From the NCBI GenBank assembly GCA_963921825.1, contig OY997588.1:136865203-136929202 (forward strand): a stretch of 64,000 bases of DNA. Direction: 5' to 3'. Position 1 is the first letter of the stretch. Each line of letters begins with the position of its first letter. This stretch comes from Erodium maritimum (taxonomy: Eukaryota; Streptophyta; Magnoliopsida; Geraniales; Geraniaceae). The notes under the pieces are model-generated. The model saw only the letters and a program-made list of their open reading frames with translations. It had not been told where the DNA came from and ran no database searches. Below are positions 1-10,682 of this stretch, in pieces. Position numbers and translations under genes: made by a program.

Positions 1-306
1 ACCCAACGGTGGAGAACGCCTCCTCGGCGAAATCTCTGCCACCTTTCCCACAACTGTCTGCCGCTGCCTTGATCGTGGCCCCACCGCCATGATTCGCCGC
101 AACAACCCACACCGATATTACGTCAAATGGCCTTGGTATCGGCTACCCGAACCCCGGTCTACCCCCGATTATCCCTCCTCCCTCTAAGAAGTAAGACGAA
201 CACACCCCTCCTCCGTCGTCGGATCGGGACAGAGAGACAGCACGCTCAAGAGAAGGAGAAAGGGAGGACACCGACCACCCCCACTTTGCTCACCCTCACT
301 CCCGTT
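1..306 (+). other. Left-edge sequence with a short open frame, unidentified
   Basis: The frame starting at base 2 stays open for about 61 codons and stops near 187. It could be the end of an exon that begins outside the window, but I recognise no domain. The following bases up to the copia target site at 307 are CT-rich with no clear gene signal. The insertion of copia A at 312 interrupts whatever this region was, and its continuation at 5262 is not obviously coding either. Confidence 0.2.
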
Positions 307-311
307 GAGAT

Positions 312-489
312 TGAAAGTGATGTAATTCCCGTAGGGTTAAGTATCATTCAATGATCAATATATAGTCCTGTTACACATATAGACATAGAGTCATAATACA
401 ACTGTTACACATGTAGTGATAGGGTCTTATACATGATAAATACCACTGCAGAAAATAGCTAAAATGATATGGCTGATATATCTCTAACA
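312..489 (-). repeat. 3' LTR of copia A
   Basis: 178-bp LTR. Read on the minus strand it begins TGTTAGAG and ends CACTTTCA. It follows the polypurine tract and matches the other LTR at about 97% by eye. The pol reading frame ends on a TAG that lies inside the TGTTAG at the start of this LTR. Confidence 0.95.
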
Positions 490-1727
490 TGCCCCCGCAG
501 TCGAAGCGGGACTAGTAAAAATGCTGAGACTGGACCTGAATTCCTCAAAAAATGTCGTTGGGAGACCCTTCGTAAAGATATCTGCAAACTGGTAAGACGA
601 GGGCACATGGAGCACACGAACCTGACCTGTGGCAACTTTCTCACGCACAAAATGTAAGTCTAGCTCGACATGTTTCGAACGTTGGGGTTGGACTGGATTA
701 CCAGACATATAAACTGAGCTAATGTTATCACAAAATACAATGGTGGCAGTGGAAAGGGTGCAATGTAACTCAAGAAGAAGGTTATGCAACCAACAAGACT
801 CGGCAACTGCATTAGCAACACCACGATACTCGGCTTCAGCACTAGAGCGAGATACGACATGTTATCGTTTAGACGACCAAGAAACAAAATTAGGGCCAAG
901 AAAAACACAATAGCCAGAAGTGGACCGACGAGTGTTGGGACAACCCGCCCAGTCAACATCAGAATAAGCAGTAAGAGAGAAGGTAGAAGATAAACGAAGA
1001 TGGAGACCGTGAGAGAGAGTGCCATGTATATATCGAAGGATACGTTTGAGAGCTGCGAATTGAGGTTCACGAGGATCGTGCATAAACAAACAAACTTGCT
1101 GAACATCATAAGATATATCGGGACGAGTGAAGTTTAGATATTGCAGGGCACCTGCTAGACTGCGATATAAGGAAGGATCCGAGACCGGGGGACCAGAGGA
1201 GGAGGAAAGCTTGGACTTGGTGTCGACTGGAGTTAGGCATGGATTACAAGAGGACATGGAGGCTCGAGCAAGAATTTCACGAGCAAATTTTTCTTGGGAA
1301 CGAAGAAGACCAGAGGAAGTGCGAGTGACGGAGATGCCGAAAAAATAATGGAGAGGACCAAGATTAGTCATAGAAAATTCTGAGTTAAGACGAGAAGTGA
1401 TGTCGGATAGAAGAGTAGGCGAAGAAGCCGTGAGAAGGATGTCATCAACATAGAGAAGAAGAAATGCAGTAAGAGAACCACTACGATAGATAAAGAGAGA
1501 GGTATCAGCCCGACTACTAACGAAACCAATGGAGAGGAGGTACGATGCAAATCGTTGATACCAAGCCCGAGGTGCTTGCTTAAGGCCATAGAGAGCCTTC
1601 TTGAGACGACAGACGTGATTACGAAAAGAGGAATCATGAAAGCTAGGAGGTTGTTTCATGTAAACAGTCTCAGAGAGATCACCGTGGAGAAATGCATTTT
1701 TGACATCTAGTTGATGAACAGGCCAAG

Positions 1728-1767
<40 letters not shown>

Positions 1768-3728
1768 GTCCGGATAGTAGCTGGTTTGACGACAGGACTG
1801 AAAGTGTCATCGTAGTCGATGCCGGGTTGCTGAGTATATCCCTGGGCAACAAGACGAGCTTTGTAGCGCTCAAGAGAACCATCAAAACGAAATTTGTGAC
1901 GAAAAATCCATTTTGATCCAACAACATTGACATTAGACGGGCAGGGCACCAAATCCCAAGTGTCGTTAGCATGAAGAGCTGAGAGCTCGGCTTCCATTGC
2001 TTTCCTCCAATGTGGATAGTGAAAGGCCTGCGTCGAAGAACGAGGAATAAGAGAGGGAGTAGAGGTGGAAATATAAAGATCAAGCATACGCCGAGGTTTA
2101 ACGATGCCAACCTGACTGCGCGTTGTCATGGGGTGAGTGGGACGCGGCGGGGGAGCCGGGAGAGATGGTGGAATAGGGGATGAGCATGGAGTAACAACAG
2201 AGGATGAGGATGATGATATAGGTGAGGGTAAGAGTGGTGAAGGAGAAGAGGGAACAGGTGGAGCGTACGCTGGAGGGGGAAAATGAGAGGAGAAAGCTCA
2301 TCGGAAGGAGAATGGAGAAAATCATAAGATTCGGGTGGGTCAGGTGAGTGGTGAGAGGAATAAGGAAATATGGATTCATCGAAAGTGACGTTACGGGAGA
2401 TGATGATCTTGCCAGTAGAGAGATTAAGGCATCGATAACCACGATGATTAGACGGATAACCAAGAAACACACAAGCCTGAGAGCGAGGGGAAAGTTTATG
2501 AAGGCTTGTGGAAGAAAGATTGGGATAACATAGGCAGCCAAAAACACGAAGGTGAGTGTAGGAAGGAAATGTGTTGTAGAGAACCTCGAACGGGGTACGA
2601 AAAGAGAGCGCCTTAGTCGGAAGGAGATTGAGAATATGCACGGCCATGTTCAAACTTTCGACCCAGAAGGAGAGCGGGAGATGGGCTTGAAAGAGAATAG
2701 TTCGAACTATGTTATTTATAGTACGAATCATGCGTTCCGCCTTACCATTTTGTTGAGATGTGTGCGGGAAAGAGAATCGAAAAACGATGCCATGAGAAAG
2801 AAGGAAATCACGAAAAGGCGTGTTATCAAATTCCCGACCATTGTCGCATTGAAAAGCCTGAATAGGGAGGCCAAATTGTGTGCGTACATAAGCGTGGAAG
2901 TTAAGAAAATGACGAAAGACCTCAGACTTAGCACGTAAAGGAAATACCCATAAAAATGTGAAAAATCATCCAAGAACAATAAATAGTATTTAAAACCACT
3001 GGGACTAAGAATGGGTGAAGTCCAAAGATCAGAATGAACAATTTCAAACAAATGAGTAGTACGAGAAAGGGAAGGAGAAAAAGGGAGGCGTAAATGTTTG
3101 CCCAATTGACATGCATCACAAATATGGTCCAAACTGTCCTTATTACATGAAATAAAACTCCTAGAACAAAGAAATTTAAAGATGTGATTGTCGGGGTGCC
3201 CGAGTCGACGATGCCAGGTGGTGGGTGAGATGTTGGTGGAGAGGAACAAGGAAGTCGATGATGATGGATTGATGGTGGAAATGGGGTAGAGTTCTCCGCT
3301 GCTATCACATCGGAGCAAGGAAATCCCGGTCTGAAGATCCTTCACACAAAATACATAAGGATCAAATTCAACAGAACAATTATTATCGCGGGTAAATTTA
3401 CGGACAGAAATTAGGTTTTTAACAATATGAGGACTAACAAGGATATCATGTAGTTCGAAACTTTTATGAGGAGTAGAAAAAGAACGACGCCCAATACAAT
3501 GAACAGGTAAAACAACACCATTTCCAACAATTATCGAGCTAGAATTCATACATGGAGTAACGTTAGAAAGTGTACCTGGGTTTGAGGCGGTGTGAGATGT
3601 AGCACCAGTGTCCATATACCAGACGTCGTCCGGTTGTTGGAGAGTCATGGTAGAAAATAAGCTGCTGAGATCAGTGGGCTGGGTGGGCGTGATTGGGCCA
3701 GATGATTGGGCCGTGAATGGTGTTGTTC
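484..3728 (-). pseudogene. Copia A pol (protease, integrase, RT, RNase H), frameshifted
   Basis: Pol can be read on the minus strand in at least five segments in different frames. 3728-2928 holds the protease (WYMDTGATSH) and the integrase HHCC zinc motif (HRRLGHP.. CDACQLGKH). 2731-2126 holds the integrase C-terminal part. 2129-1707 starts reverse transcriptase (YKARLVAQGYTQQ) and ends in a (GA)n tract. 1659-862 carries KALYGLKQAPRAWYQ and the catalytic LLYVDDILL. 789-484 is the RNase H tail ending in ADIFTKGLP. Catalytic motifs survive, but the frameshifts mean no single polyprotein can be made. Compared with the intact 1149-residue pol of element C, most damage is small indels. Confidence 0.92.
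1731..1764. repeat. (GA)17 microsatellite inside copia A reverse transcriptase
   Basis: Seventeen perfect GA units lie within the RT coding region. On the minus strand they read as alternating Ser-Leu. The related element C has ILSLALSYSW at the equivalent place, so the repeat probably grew from a short CT-rich serine/leucine stretch. Confidence 0.95.
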
Positions 3729-4069
3729 TATTAGAAGACCAATTCAACTAAAAGCTCAATCTGATAGTTGAAGGCCCAATTATAGTTATATATTCTAACA
3801 CGCGCCCTCACAGACAAGCCCGTTTACGGGTTTGGAGGTGAATTATTCAGAAGAGGAAATAAGCCCATTGAGAAGAGAGATGTATATGTAAAGGCTGACC
3901 CATTAAGGGATATTTTGATGAATTGAGAGAAATTAGATTTTTTTTGTAGAAAGCGGGGTTTGAACCCGGGTCCGTGAGGAATTAAGCTCTAATACCATAT
4001 TAGAAGACCAACTCAACTAAAAGCTCAAGCTGATAGTTGAAGGCCCAATTATAGTTATATATTCTAACA
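3729..4069 (-). mobile_element. TRIM-like miniature LTR element nested in copia A
   Basis: Two direct repeats of about 72 bp (3729-3800 and 3998-4069) differ at only a few bases and enclose about 200 bp with no coding frame. On the minus strand each repeat begins TGTTAGAATATA. The first is followed by TATGGTATTAGAGC, a tRNA-Met-type primer site (3988-3999), and the last is preceded by a purine-rich CTGTGAGGGCGCG. This is terminal-repeat-retrotransposon-in-miniature structure. The internal segment also contains GGGTTTGAACCCGGG, which looks like a tRNA T-arm but has no tRNA around it. No matching 5-bp target duplication is visible, and neighbouring gag sequence is missing, so the insertion was probably followed by a deletion. 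Confidence 0.7.
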
Positions 4070-4853
4070 ACCTGCCCCTGCCATAATTTCCATAGGTACG
4101 TGTGTGTGGATAGTTAGAATTTGGGGTGGGTGGGATTTGGGAGTTATGAGTGGGCGGAATTGGGGAGTTGTGGTTGTAGAGTACTGAGTCTGAATTGGGG
4201 ACTTGGGTATGTCGATTTTCTGCAAGTAGAAGCATCGATCTAACTGTGAGAAAAGATGGAAAGGGGTTTTGATGCTGAATGACTTCAACAGTGCTGTTGT
4301 ATGTCTCTGGTAGACCCTGCAGTGCCTGCAAAACAAGTTCATGATCCGAAATGGGTTGATCTAAGTCAGCAAGAGAGTCTGAAAGTGTTTTGAGCTTCTG
4401 ACAATATGTTGAGATGGTGAGAGATCCTTTTCTTAAGGATCTGAGCTGTTGTTGCAGGTGCAGGACTCGAGACATTTTATTTTCATGAAATAGAGACTCG
4501 ATGGCATTCCACATATCAAGAGCCGTGGCATCGGGTTTGAACACATCTGAGAGCAAATCCCGATCTACTGTAGCATACAACCATGTAACTACAAGAGCAT
4601 CGATACGCAACCAGAGTAGATCAGGTGTTGTTGGTGGCTGATCGGTGATGTGAGAGATAGTTTGATGGCTGGCACACAATTTCTTGAACATTTCACGCCA
4701 TTGTTTGTAATGAGGATCATTGGTAGAGAGTTTAAAAGGAACAAAATTGTTGGCATTTGTTACACTGTAAGCCGGGTAAAACGATGAGTTTGCTGCAGAA
4801 GTAGAGGAATCTTTGGGTGGAGGGTCGTTGGTGAGGGTGTCATCTGTTGTCAT
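4070..4853 (-). pseudogene. Copia A gag (UBN2-type), cut off at its C-terminus
   Basis: The frame opens at 4853 and gives about 260 residues of gag before running into the TRIM insertion at 4069. It carries the plant copia gag_polypeptide/UBN2 layout: an N-terminal block with HYKQWREMF, a block around ALDMWNAIESLF, and then LRKGSLTISTYCQKLK with SDHELVLQALQGLP. This protein would form the retrotransposon particle. It ends in YGNYGRGR, the basic run that normally precedes the CCHC zinc knuckle. No knuckle is found between here and the protease, so that segment was lost when or after the TRIM arrived. The final 20 or so residues of the open frame are TRIM sequence and not gag. Confidence 0.85.
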
Positions 4854-5069
4854 GATTCTGTAAAGGAGGTAATTGAGTTTTTACAAAGAAAATCTGTGAT
4901 TTGGCATGAGAAGGCAAAGTATAGTAAAAGATGTAGATGAGGCAGAGTGTAATAAAAGATGTAGAGGAGAGACCTGTTGGTATAATATGGCAGAGACGTA
5001 GTCACGGATTGAGGACGCAGAAGCAGGAAGAGAAGAGAAGCAAAACAGATTGGAGGCGACACTGGTATA

Positions 5070-5081
5070 GCTCTGATACCA
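5070..5081 (-). other. Primer-binding site (initiator tRNA-Met type) of copia A
   Basis: The minus strand reads TGGTATCAGAGC immediately after the 5' LTR. This is the usual plant copia primer site, complementary to the 3' end of initiator methionyl-tRNA, where first-strand cDNA synthesis begins. Confidence 0.9.
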
Positions 5082-5261
5082 TGAAAGTGATGTAATTCTC
5101 GTAGGGTTAATTATCATTCAATGATCAATATATAGTCCTGTTACACATATAGACATAGAGTCCTAATACAACTGTTACACATGTAGTGATAGAGTCTTAT
5201 ACATGATAAATACCACTGCAGGATATAGCTAAAATGATATGGCTGATATATATCTCTAACA
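5082..5261 (-). repeat. 5' LTR of copia A
   Basis: 180-bp LTR, 2 bp longer than its partner because of one extra TA near its minus-strand start. It should hold the element promoter. It is followed directly on the minus strand by the primer-binding site. Confidence 0.95.
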
Positions 5262-5814
5262 GAGATAATGATCGGATTCCTTTTGAAAAGCCATTATCAC
5301 CGTTTGGAGAACTTCGCAAAACCCTAGTTCCAGAGGAAGAGGCTGCGCACGCCCGTATACCCTAACTATGGGCACCCTTTGAGCTAACCTATTTAAACAT
5401 TAATCATTATAATAAATGTCGATTATTCTTTTTATTGTATTAACCGTTTTTTCCTCCTCAAATTCATTTCGGGACTTGTTTTCATGACTTGCAGAGTCGG
5501 GGTTGGTGGGACTTTATAGTTTTTATTTAGTGCGATTATAATTGGTCCACTGATAAAAAAAAACTACAGTTCCACCGGCACATCAGTTTAATTATGTTGT
5601 ACCTTGATTTTTCTTCCCTAAAATCTTACGTTTTATCTAACTTTTTTTTAAGACCGATTTTACATAACTTCAAGTACATCTCGTTCACCTGTAAAAAAAG
5701 AAAAGTACATCTCATTCACGATAAATCAAAAACAGGTTGTAGGAGAATGTTCTAAAAATAGCTTCCTACTAATTACTTCTTGTTTGTTTCAATAAAATTT
5801 TTATTTATTTATTT
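5262..5814. other. Spacer right of copia A
   Basis: After the GAGAT target site there are about 120 bp of mixed composition, then AT-rich sequence. I see no coding frame, RNA gene or repeat structure here. Confidence 0.4.
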
Positions 5815-6720
5815 TTGACTAAAAGGTGCAATTTTATATATCAGAATTCAAATATGTTGATGTGCGCCAGGAATCAACCTCTTTGACCACGAATAAAGAA
5901 TAGTCACAGAACAAAATCCTTCGTAGTTCTTATAATACTAGAACCGTCACAGACGATATTAAAACTCTACATGGGCAGGAAGGAAATATGGGGGGAAAGA
6001 AGATGGAACTGGAAGTCTTGCGCAAAGTAGTGCCTAAACGCTGCATCTCGGGGGCAAAGCGACCGAACTTGGACTGCATCAGTTGTATTGGGAGGGTATA
6101 CGTGAATCAGGGTTCCCTCCCTAGAAAAATCTCTGATTCTTTGCTCACTAGTCATTGACCCTACAGAGACGAAATCAGAAAAATAAAATAAAAAAAGACC
6201 CACTCGATTAGCCAAATGCAGAATCGAGACAGGGGTCGAGGAGAGTGCGGTGGTGGAGGCCAGGGAGATGGACGCGCCAGTGGCAGCTTCAGGGACGACG
6301 AGGGTTGCTCAAAAGAGATGATCTTATACAAGTTGTTCCAGTGTAAGCTCAATCTGTAAGAGATGCAGAAAACGGGGTGCATCGAATCTGTACGCTTTGC
6401 ACATAAATATGTGGAGACCAAGGAGATGGGGACATCGATCGCGACTTCAATGGCGGCTGCAAAGGTAGTGGGGGCTGCTCGAAGATGGGGATCAGTTGTG
6501 GGGAAGATCGGGACAACGACGACAAGACGTGAAACAAGGACGGAGCAGGAGAGGCAGCCATTGGAAGAAGGGTTGTTGTCGGGGTGGAGAGAAGTGAGAA
6601 CGACACCATTGAGACATAGTAGGATGACCGGAACAAGGACGAGAGACACGACGACATCACTGAGAAAGGGCAATCACCTGCACCGCGCATAAGAAACCCT
6701 AACCCTAATAGAGCTAGAGA
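5815..6720 (-). mobile_element. Retroposon remnant with A-rich tail (unclassified)
   Basis: Read on the minus strand, this stretch starts near 6715 with GGGTTAGGGTTTC, continues as GC-rich gene-like sequence with several partly open frames (for example 6673-6161), and ends at about 5815 in GTCAAAAATAAATAAATAAA, an A-rich tail. The motif TAAACGCTGC on the plus strand (6034-6043) also occurs in the retroposon at 57538-58252, which has the same 5' and 3' layout. I infer a LINE- or SINE-like retroposon of the same broad family. No protein domain is recognisable and no target duplication was found. Confidence 0.4.
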
Positions 6721-6832
6721 GCATTGTAGCCTTGTGCTTAGAATTAATATTAAATTATATATTTAATTAAATTAAATTTGACATGTCCAATATTCATTTG
6801 GTTCTTATGTAAAAAATATTCGCTGGATCCAA

Positions 6833-6835
<3 letters not shown>

Positions 6836-6900
<65 letters not shown>
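6836..6900. repeat. (TA)n microsatellite
   Basis: About 32 TA units. The tract ends exactly where the first fold-back element begins. Similar TA tracts lie at 8263-8282 and 9373-9414, at the other ends of this element and its neighbour. Confidence 0.95.
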
Positions 6901-6902
<2 letters not shown>

Positions 6903-8263
6903 AGCATTATCAGATACAAACTAAAGATTAAAATATAAAATAAAAACTATTTCTGACTATTGAACAAATATAAAGTAGAGATTGAAATATAAAATGAAAA
7001 CTGTTTCTAACTACTGGATTGCTATATATGAATGACTGAGATTAAATTCGGAAAATGAAATATTAAATTTCTTATTATGAAACATTCGTTTATAAATGGT
7101 TTTGAAACAACATGTTAAATAGAATGAAACATTTATGATTCCATGTTAATCATTTTAAACATTTTTCACTATTTCAAAGTATGAAACATTTTCTATAAAA
7201 CTATGTCAAGAATAGTAAAATTGATTTTTTTCGAAACCATGAAACAATATGTTAAATATAATGAAACATTTATAATTTCATGTTCATCATTTTAAACATT
7301 TTTCACTATTTAAAGTTTGAAACATTTTCTATAAAACTCTGTTAATAATAGTTTTCACTTTATATCTTAAGGTCAGTTTATACCAATTTTGTACGAAATA
7401 CGACTCAATCCCAGCCTTTGGAATCGCAAATCACATGGCCTTTTTTTTCTTTTTTTTTTCACCAAGTTTCTTATTTTGTTCTTTCCCGTTTCGTTATAAC
7501 TCCGATTTAATTTTTTCTTGCGCCAAAAACTTTCTTTTTTCAAGATCTATCTATCAAGTAGCATATTGAATATGTTTTGAAGCAAAAAAGAACATGTACA
7601 AGCAAAAACACAAATTGTTAATCCTGCACTAATGTATGTTTTTGCAACTTCATTTGTATGAATAAGTCAATCTTAATGTATGTTTTGTATGTATGTTTTT
7701 ACAAATGCATGTTTTTTAATTTTCAGTTATATATGTACGCTGAACTTAATGTATGTTTATACAATTTTAAATGTATGTTCTTGGCATTTTCATTTGTATG
7801 TGTAAGCCAACCTATTGATGTTGTTTCAATTGTATGTATACGCTAAACTTAATGTATGTTCTTACTATTTTCATTTGTATGTGTATGTATGTTTTGTACG
7901 TGTAAGCTAATAAATTAAGATTAGCTAAAACATACATCAAGATTAGCTTATTCATACAAATGTAGTTGCAAGAACATACAATAGTACACGGTTAACGATT
8001 TGTGTTTTTGCTTGTACATGTTTTTTTTGCTTCAAAACATATTCAATATGGTACTTGATAGATAGATCTTGAAAAAACAAAGTTTTTGGCGCAAGAAAAA
8101 ATTAAATCGGAGTTGAAACGAAGCGGGAAAGATCAAAATAAGAAACTTGGTGAAAAAAAATAGGCCATGCGAAAATCGCAGCCCTTGGGCAATTTGCGAT
8201 TCCAAAGTTGGAATTAAGTCGTATTTCGTATTTAAAGATTGGGTCGTACCTGAAAGCTCCCTT
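6901..8263. mobile_element. Fold-back-like element 1, between TA tracts
   Basis: The ends are imperfect inverted repeats: GGAGCATTATCAGATAC at the left and, on the other strand, GGGAGCTTTCAGGTAC at the right. Long inverted arms (about 7385-7615 and 7975-8245) pair well, including GCGCCAAAAACTTT and CTATCTATCAAGTAGC. Between them lies a minisatellite built on AATGTATGTTTTTGC and CATTTGTATGTGTAAGC. Extra AT-rich DNA at 6901-7380 holds a tandem duplication of about 120 bp (near 7130-7215 and 7250-7345, sharing CATTTTAAACATTTTTCACT). There is no transposase. The family is unknown to me; the layout is that of a fold-back element or MITE that uses (TA)n as target. Confidence 0.6.
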
Positions 8264-8282
8264 ATATATATATATATATATA

Positions 8283-9370
8283 GGGGGACTATCAAGTGCA
8301 AACCACTCCTTAGATCAGAACATAGAACTAATCTACACCTTCCAATATAGAAAATCTAGGGCCCATAATTTTCAAATTTTATACATATAAAATTGGTTCA
8401 CGCGCATGTATATGGGGTAGTTTTGGAAATTGGTTCACGCGCATGTAACATTCCAGTACGAAATTGGTTGCTATTTTCGTTTTTTTTCTTCACCAAATTT
8501 ACTATTTTGATCTTTCCCGCTTCGTTTCAACTCCGATTTAATTTTTTCTTGCGCCAATATTTTTATTTTCCCAAGAACTATCTATCAAGTAGCATATTGA
8601 ATATGTTTTGAAGCAAGAAAAAAACGATTTACTCAAACAAACAAAAAAATAAACGAAATTAATGTATCTTTTGTAATTTTCAGTTGTATGTGTACGCTAA
8701 ACCTAATGTATGTTTATAGGAGCTAAAACTGAATGTATGTTCTTGTCATTTTCATTTGTATGTGTAGGCTAAACTTAATGTATGTTTTTATGTTTTCGCA
8801 ACTGCATATGTGTAAGCTAAACTTAATGTATGTTCTTCCCATTTTCATTTGTATGTGTAAGCTGAACTGAATGTATGTTTTTACCATTTTCATCTGTATG
8901 TGTAAGCTAATCTTAATGTATGTTTTTGCAATTGCATTTGCATGTATACTACCCATAACTTTTCACTTTACAACATAAACATACATTAAGTTTAGCATAC
9001 ACATACAACTGAAAATTACAAAACATACATTCCTTTCGTTTCCTTTTTTTGTTTGAGTAAATCGTTTTTTCCTTGCTTCAAAACGTATTCAATATGCTAC
9101 TTGATAGATAGGTCTTGAAAAAATAAAATTATTGGCGCAAGAAAAAAAATAAATCGGAGTTGAAACGAAGCGGGAAAGATCAAAATAGTAAACTTGGTGA
9201 AAAAAAAGTCGAAATTACCCTCAAATTCGAAATTAAAACCAATTTCAGCATATTTTATGCGCGTGTAGTTAAAATTGGAAAACAAATCTGACCCATCCAA
9301 TAAAATATTTTAAAGGATGAGATTAGTTCTACGTTCTAACCAATTTATGAGGTTTGTACCTGATAGTGAT

Positions 9371-9372
<2 letters not shown>
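8283..9372. mobile_element. Fold-back-like element 2, related to element 1
   Basis: Nearly the whole element is inverted repeat. The left arm begins GGGGGACTATCAAGTGC; the right end, reverse-complemented, begins AGGATCACTATCAGGTAC. Arms of about 340 bp (8283-8625 and 9040-9372) share ACTCCGATTTAATTTTTTC and GATCTTTCCCGCTTCG with element 1. The 8640-9030 core is a minisatellite of roughly 45-57 bp units, seen on the minus strand as repeated HIQMKM and TYIQFSLH runs. These open frames are by-products of the repeat and not a gene. Both ends abut TA tracts, as in element 1. Confidence 0.65.

Positions 9373-9414
<42 letters not shown>
9373..9414. repeat. (TA)n microsatellite
   Basis: About 20 TA units marking the right boundary of fold-back element 2. 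Confidence 0.95.
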
Positions 9415-9415
<1 letters not shown>

Positions 9416-9878
9416 TCGGTAACAAATGCGAACCAAATATAGTATTTATTTTAAAAAGCTGATTTTTTAAAATAAAATTTGATTTAAAAAAATCTGATTT
9501 TTAAAAGTAAAAGCTAATTTTTTTTAAAAAAATTGATTTTTTAAAATAAAATATTAATATTTTAAAATAAAAACTAATTTTAAAAAATAAAATCTGATTT
9601 TTTAAGAATAATCTGATTTAAAAAGAATAAAAACTGATTTATATAAAATAAATAAATAATAAGAAGTTTTGAAAACCAATGACATGCTTTTGAAAATTTG
9701 AGTGTTAGTGAGGGGTATTTTGGACTTTTTACCATTTTCCATCCAAAATGGATGTCAAGTTGAAGGCGGGTCTATGTGCAACTAAAAGTTTCGTTAGGGT
9801 AGTGAGGTGCAACAAAGTTTGGTTAGGGTAGTGAGACGGAACGCAAGTATTTTTAGGGTAGTGAAGTGAACTTTACCC
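9415..9878. mobile_element. Truncated Mutator-like element (right terminal repeat only)
   Basis: The segment from about 9660 to 9878 closely follows the right end of the complete Mutator-like element at 56084-57427. They share CATTTTCCATCCAAAA and the stepwise motif GTTAGGGTAGTG, and both end ...TTTACCC. The 9430-9660 part has the same AT-rich GATTTTTTAAAATAAAA texture as that element's interior. No left terminal repeat is present, so this is a one-ended remnant cut near the TA tract. Confidence 0.5.
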
Positions 9879-10209
9879 ATTCTTTAATAATTATTAATAA
9901 TTTAAAAATATTTTTAACATTTTTATTAATTTTGATAATATTTTTTAAACTTTTATTAATTTTGATAATATTGTTGTTTTATTTTTATTTTTTATTAATA
10001 GTTTTTTAAAAAATGAATATTATTTATTTCTAATAATTCCTTATTTCTAAATTCCTTTTTATCATAATTCTTTTTTTAAAATTCGTTTTTCTAATAACTA
10101 TTTTTTTAAAATTCGTTTTTCTAATAATTATTTTTTAAAACTCGTTTTTCTAGTATTCTTTTTTTTAATTCCTTTTTCTTATTTTTTTTTATTTCTTTTC
10201 TAATCAAAG
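9879..10209. other. AT-rich spacer
   Basis: Simple AT-rich sequence with imperfect direct repeats of TTTTTAAAATTCGTTTTTCTAA (three copies near 10075-10150). No gene is seen. Confidence 0.5.
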
Positions 10210-10640
10210 ATAATTCACTCAAAAAGGATGGCGAGCCATACCCGGAGGCGTAGCAAGAAGGGATGAGATCACATGAATCCTCGCCGCATTAGGGATCGAT
10301 GCCCCGTCAATCAGCGCCTTCATTTTAGTTCTCTTGCTATCGACCATGGGCGCCTTCCCACGTAGAGGATCTCGACACAGTGAGGGTGACAGATCATCGT
10401 CAAGGAGAGGAACAATGTCTGGTGATGGGTTACTTGCAAATGAAGCAACAATTGGAACTTTCATCGGACGTCCTCTCTGTGGCTTCACCAGCGGAGTGGA
10501 GAACCCCTGGGAGAACGCCACGATCGTCGTGGATGATGGCGCTGACGATATCTCGGAGGATGGTTGGGGAAGAGGAAGCGGAGAAGGTTTTTCGGCTAGG
10601 GTTTGCTTCGGCTTTCTCTAACGTCGAGTCTTTAAGGGAG
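10210..10640 (-). other. GC-rich open frame, probable retroposon-borne fragment
   Basis: The minus strand is open without an ATG from about 10618 to 10219, giving some 130 residues rich in Ser and Pro (for example KPSPLPLPQPSSEISS). The region starts with AACCCTAGCCG, like the 5' ends of other retroposon-type segments in this window. No domain is recognised. It may be a piece of a LINE ORF1 or of a captured host exon; it lacks a start codon and has no clear promoter. Confidence 0.3.
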
Positions 10641-10682
10641 GCTCAACCACTAAAGAAGGGCGAGGGGTGGGATTATATATAG

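Larger units (their letters stand above)
312..5261 (-). mobile_element. Ty1/copia LTR retrotransposon A (degenerate)
   Basis: A complete element lies on the minus strand. Two near-identical LTRs (312-489 and 5082-5261) are flanked by an exact 5-bp target duplication GAGAT (307-311 and 5262-5266). On the minus strand the order is LTR, tRNA-Met primer site, gag, protease, integrase, reverse transcriptase, RNase H, a G-rich polypurine tract (CTGCGGGGGC) and LTR, which is copia order. I count about six substitutions and one 2-bp indel between LTRs, so the insertion is fairly young, yet pol is broken into several frames and a small LTR element has inserted at 3729-4069. Its pol is closely related to that of element C (21923-26501). 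Confidence 0.95.

Noticed and set aside
1127-3308. Several plus-strand frames of 60-130 residues within 0.5-3.3 kb
   Set aside because: Antisense shadows of copia A pol, whose minus-strand frames carry clear protease, RT and RNase H motifs.
3950-3995. GGGTTTGAACCCGGG as a possible tRNA gene
   Set aside because: Only a T-arm-like palindrome; no acceptor stem, D-arm or anticodon arm fits. It belongs to the TRIM interior.
8723-8956. 77-residue minus-strand frame with repeated HIQMKM units
   Set aside because: It is a translation of the minisatellite core of fold-back element 2, with no start context or homology.
7640-9030. Regular direct repeats considered as a CRISPR array
   Set aside because: Units are AT-rich, degenerate, joined without unique spacers and occur in a plant genome within a fold-back element.
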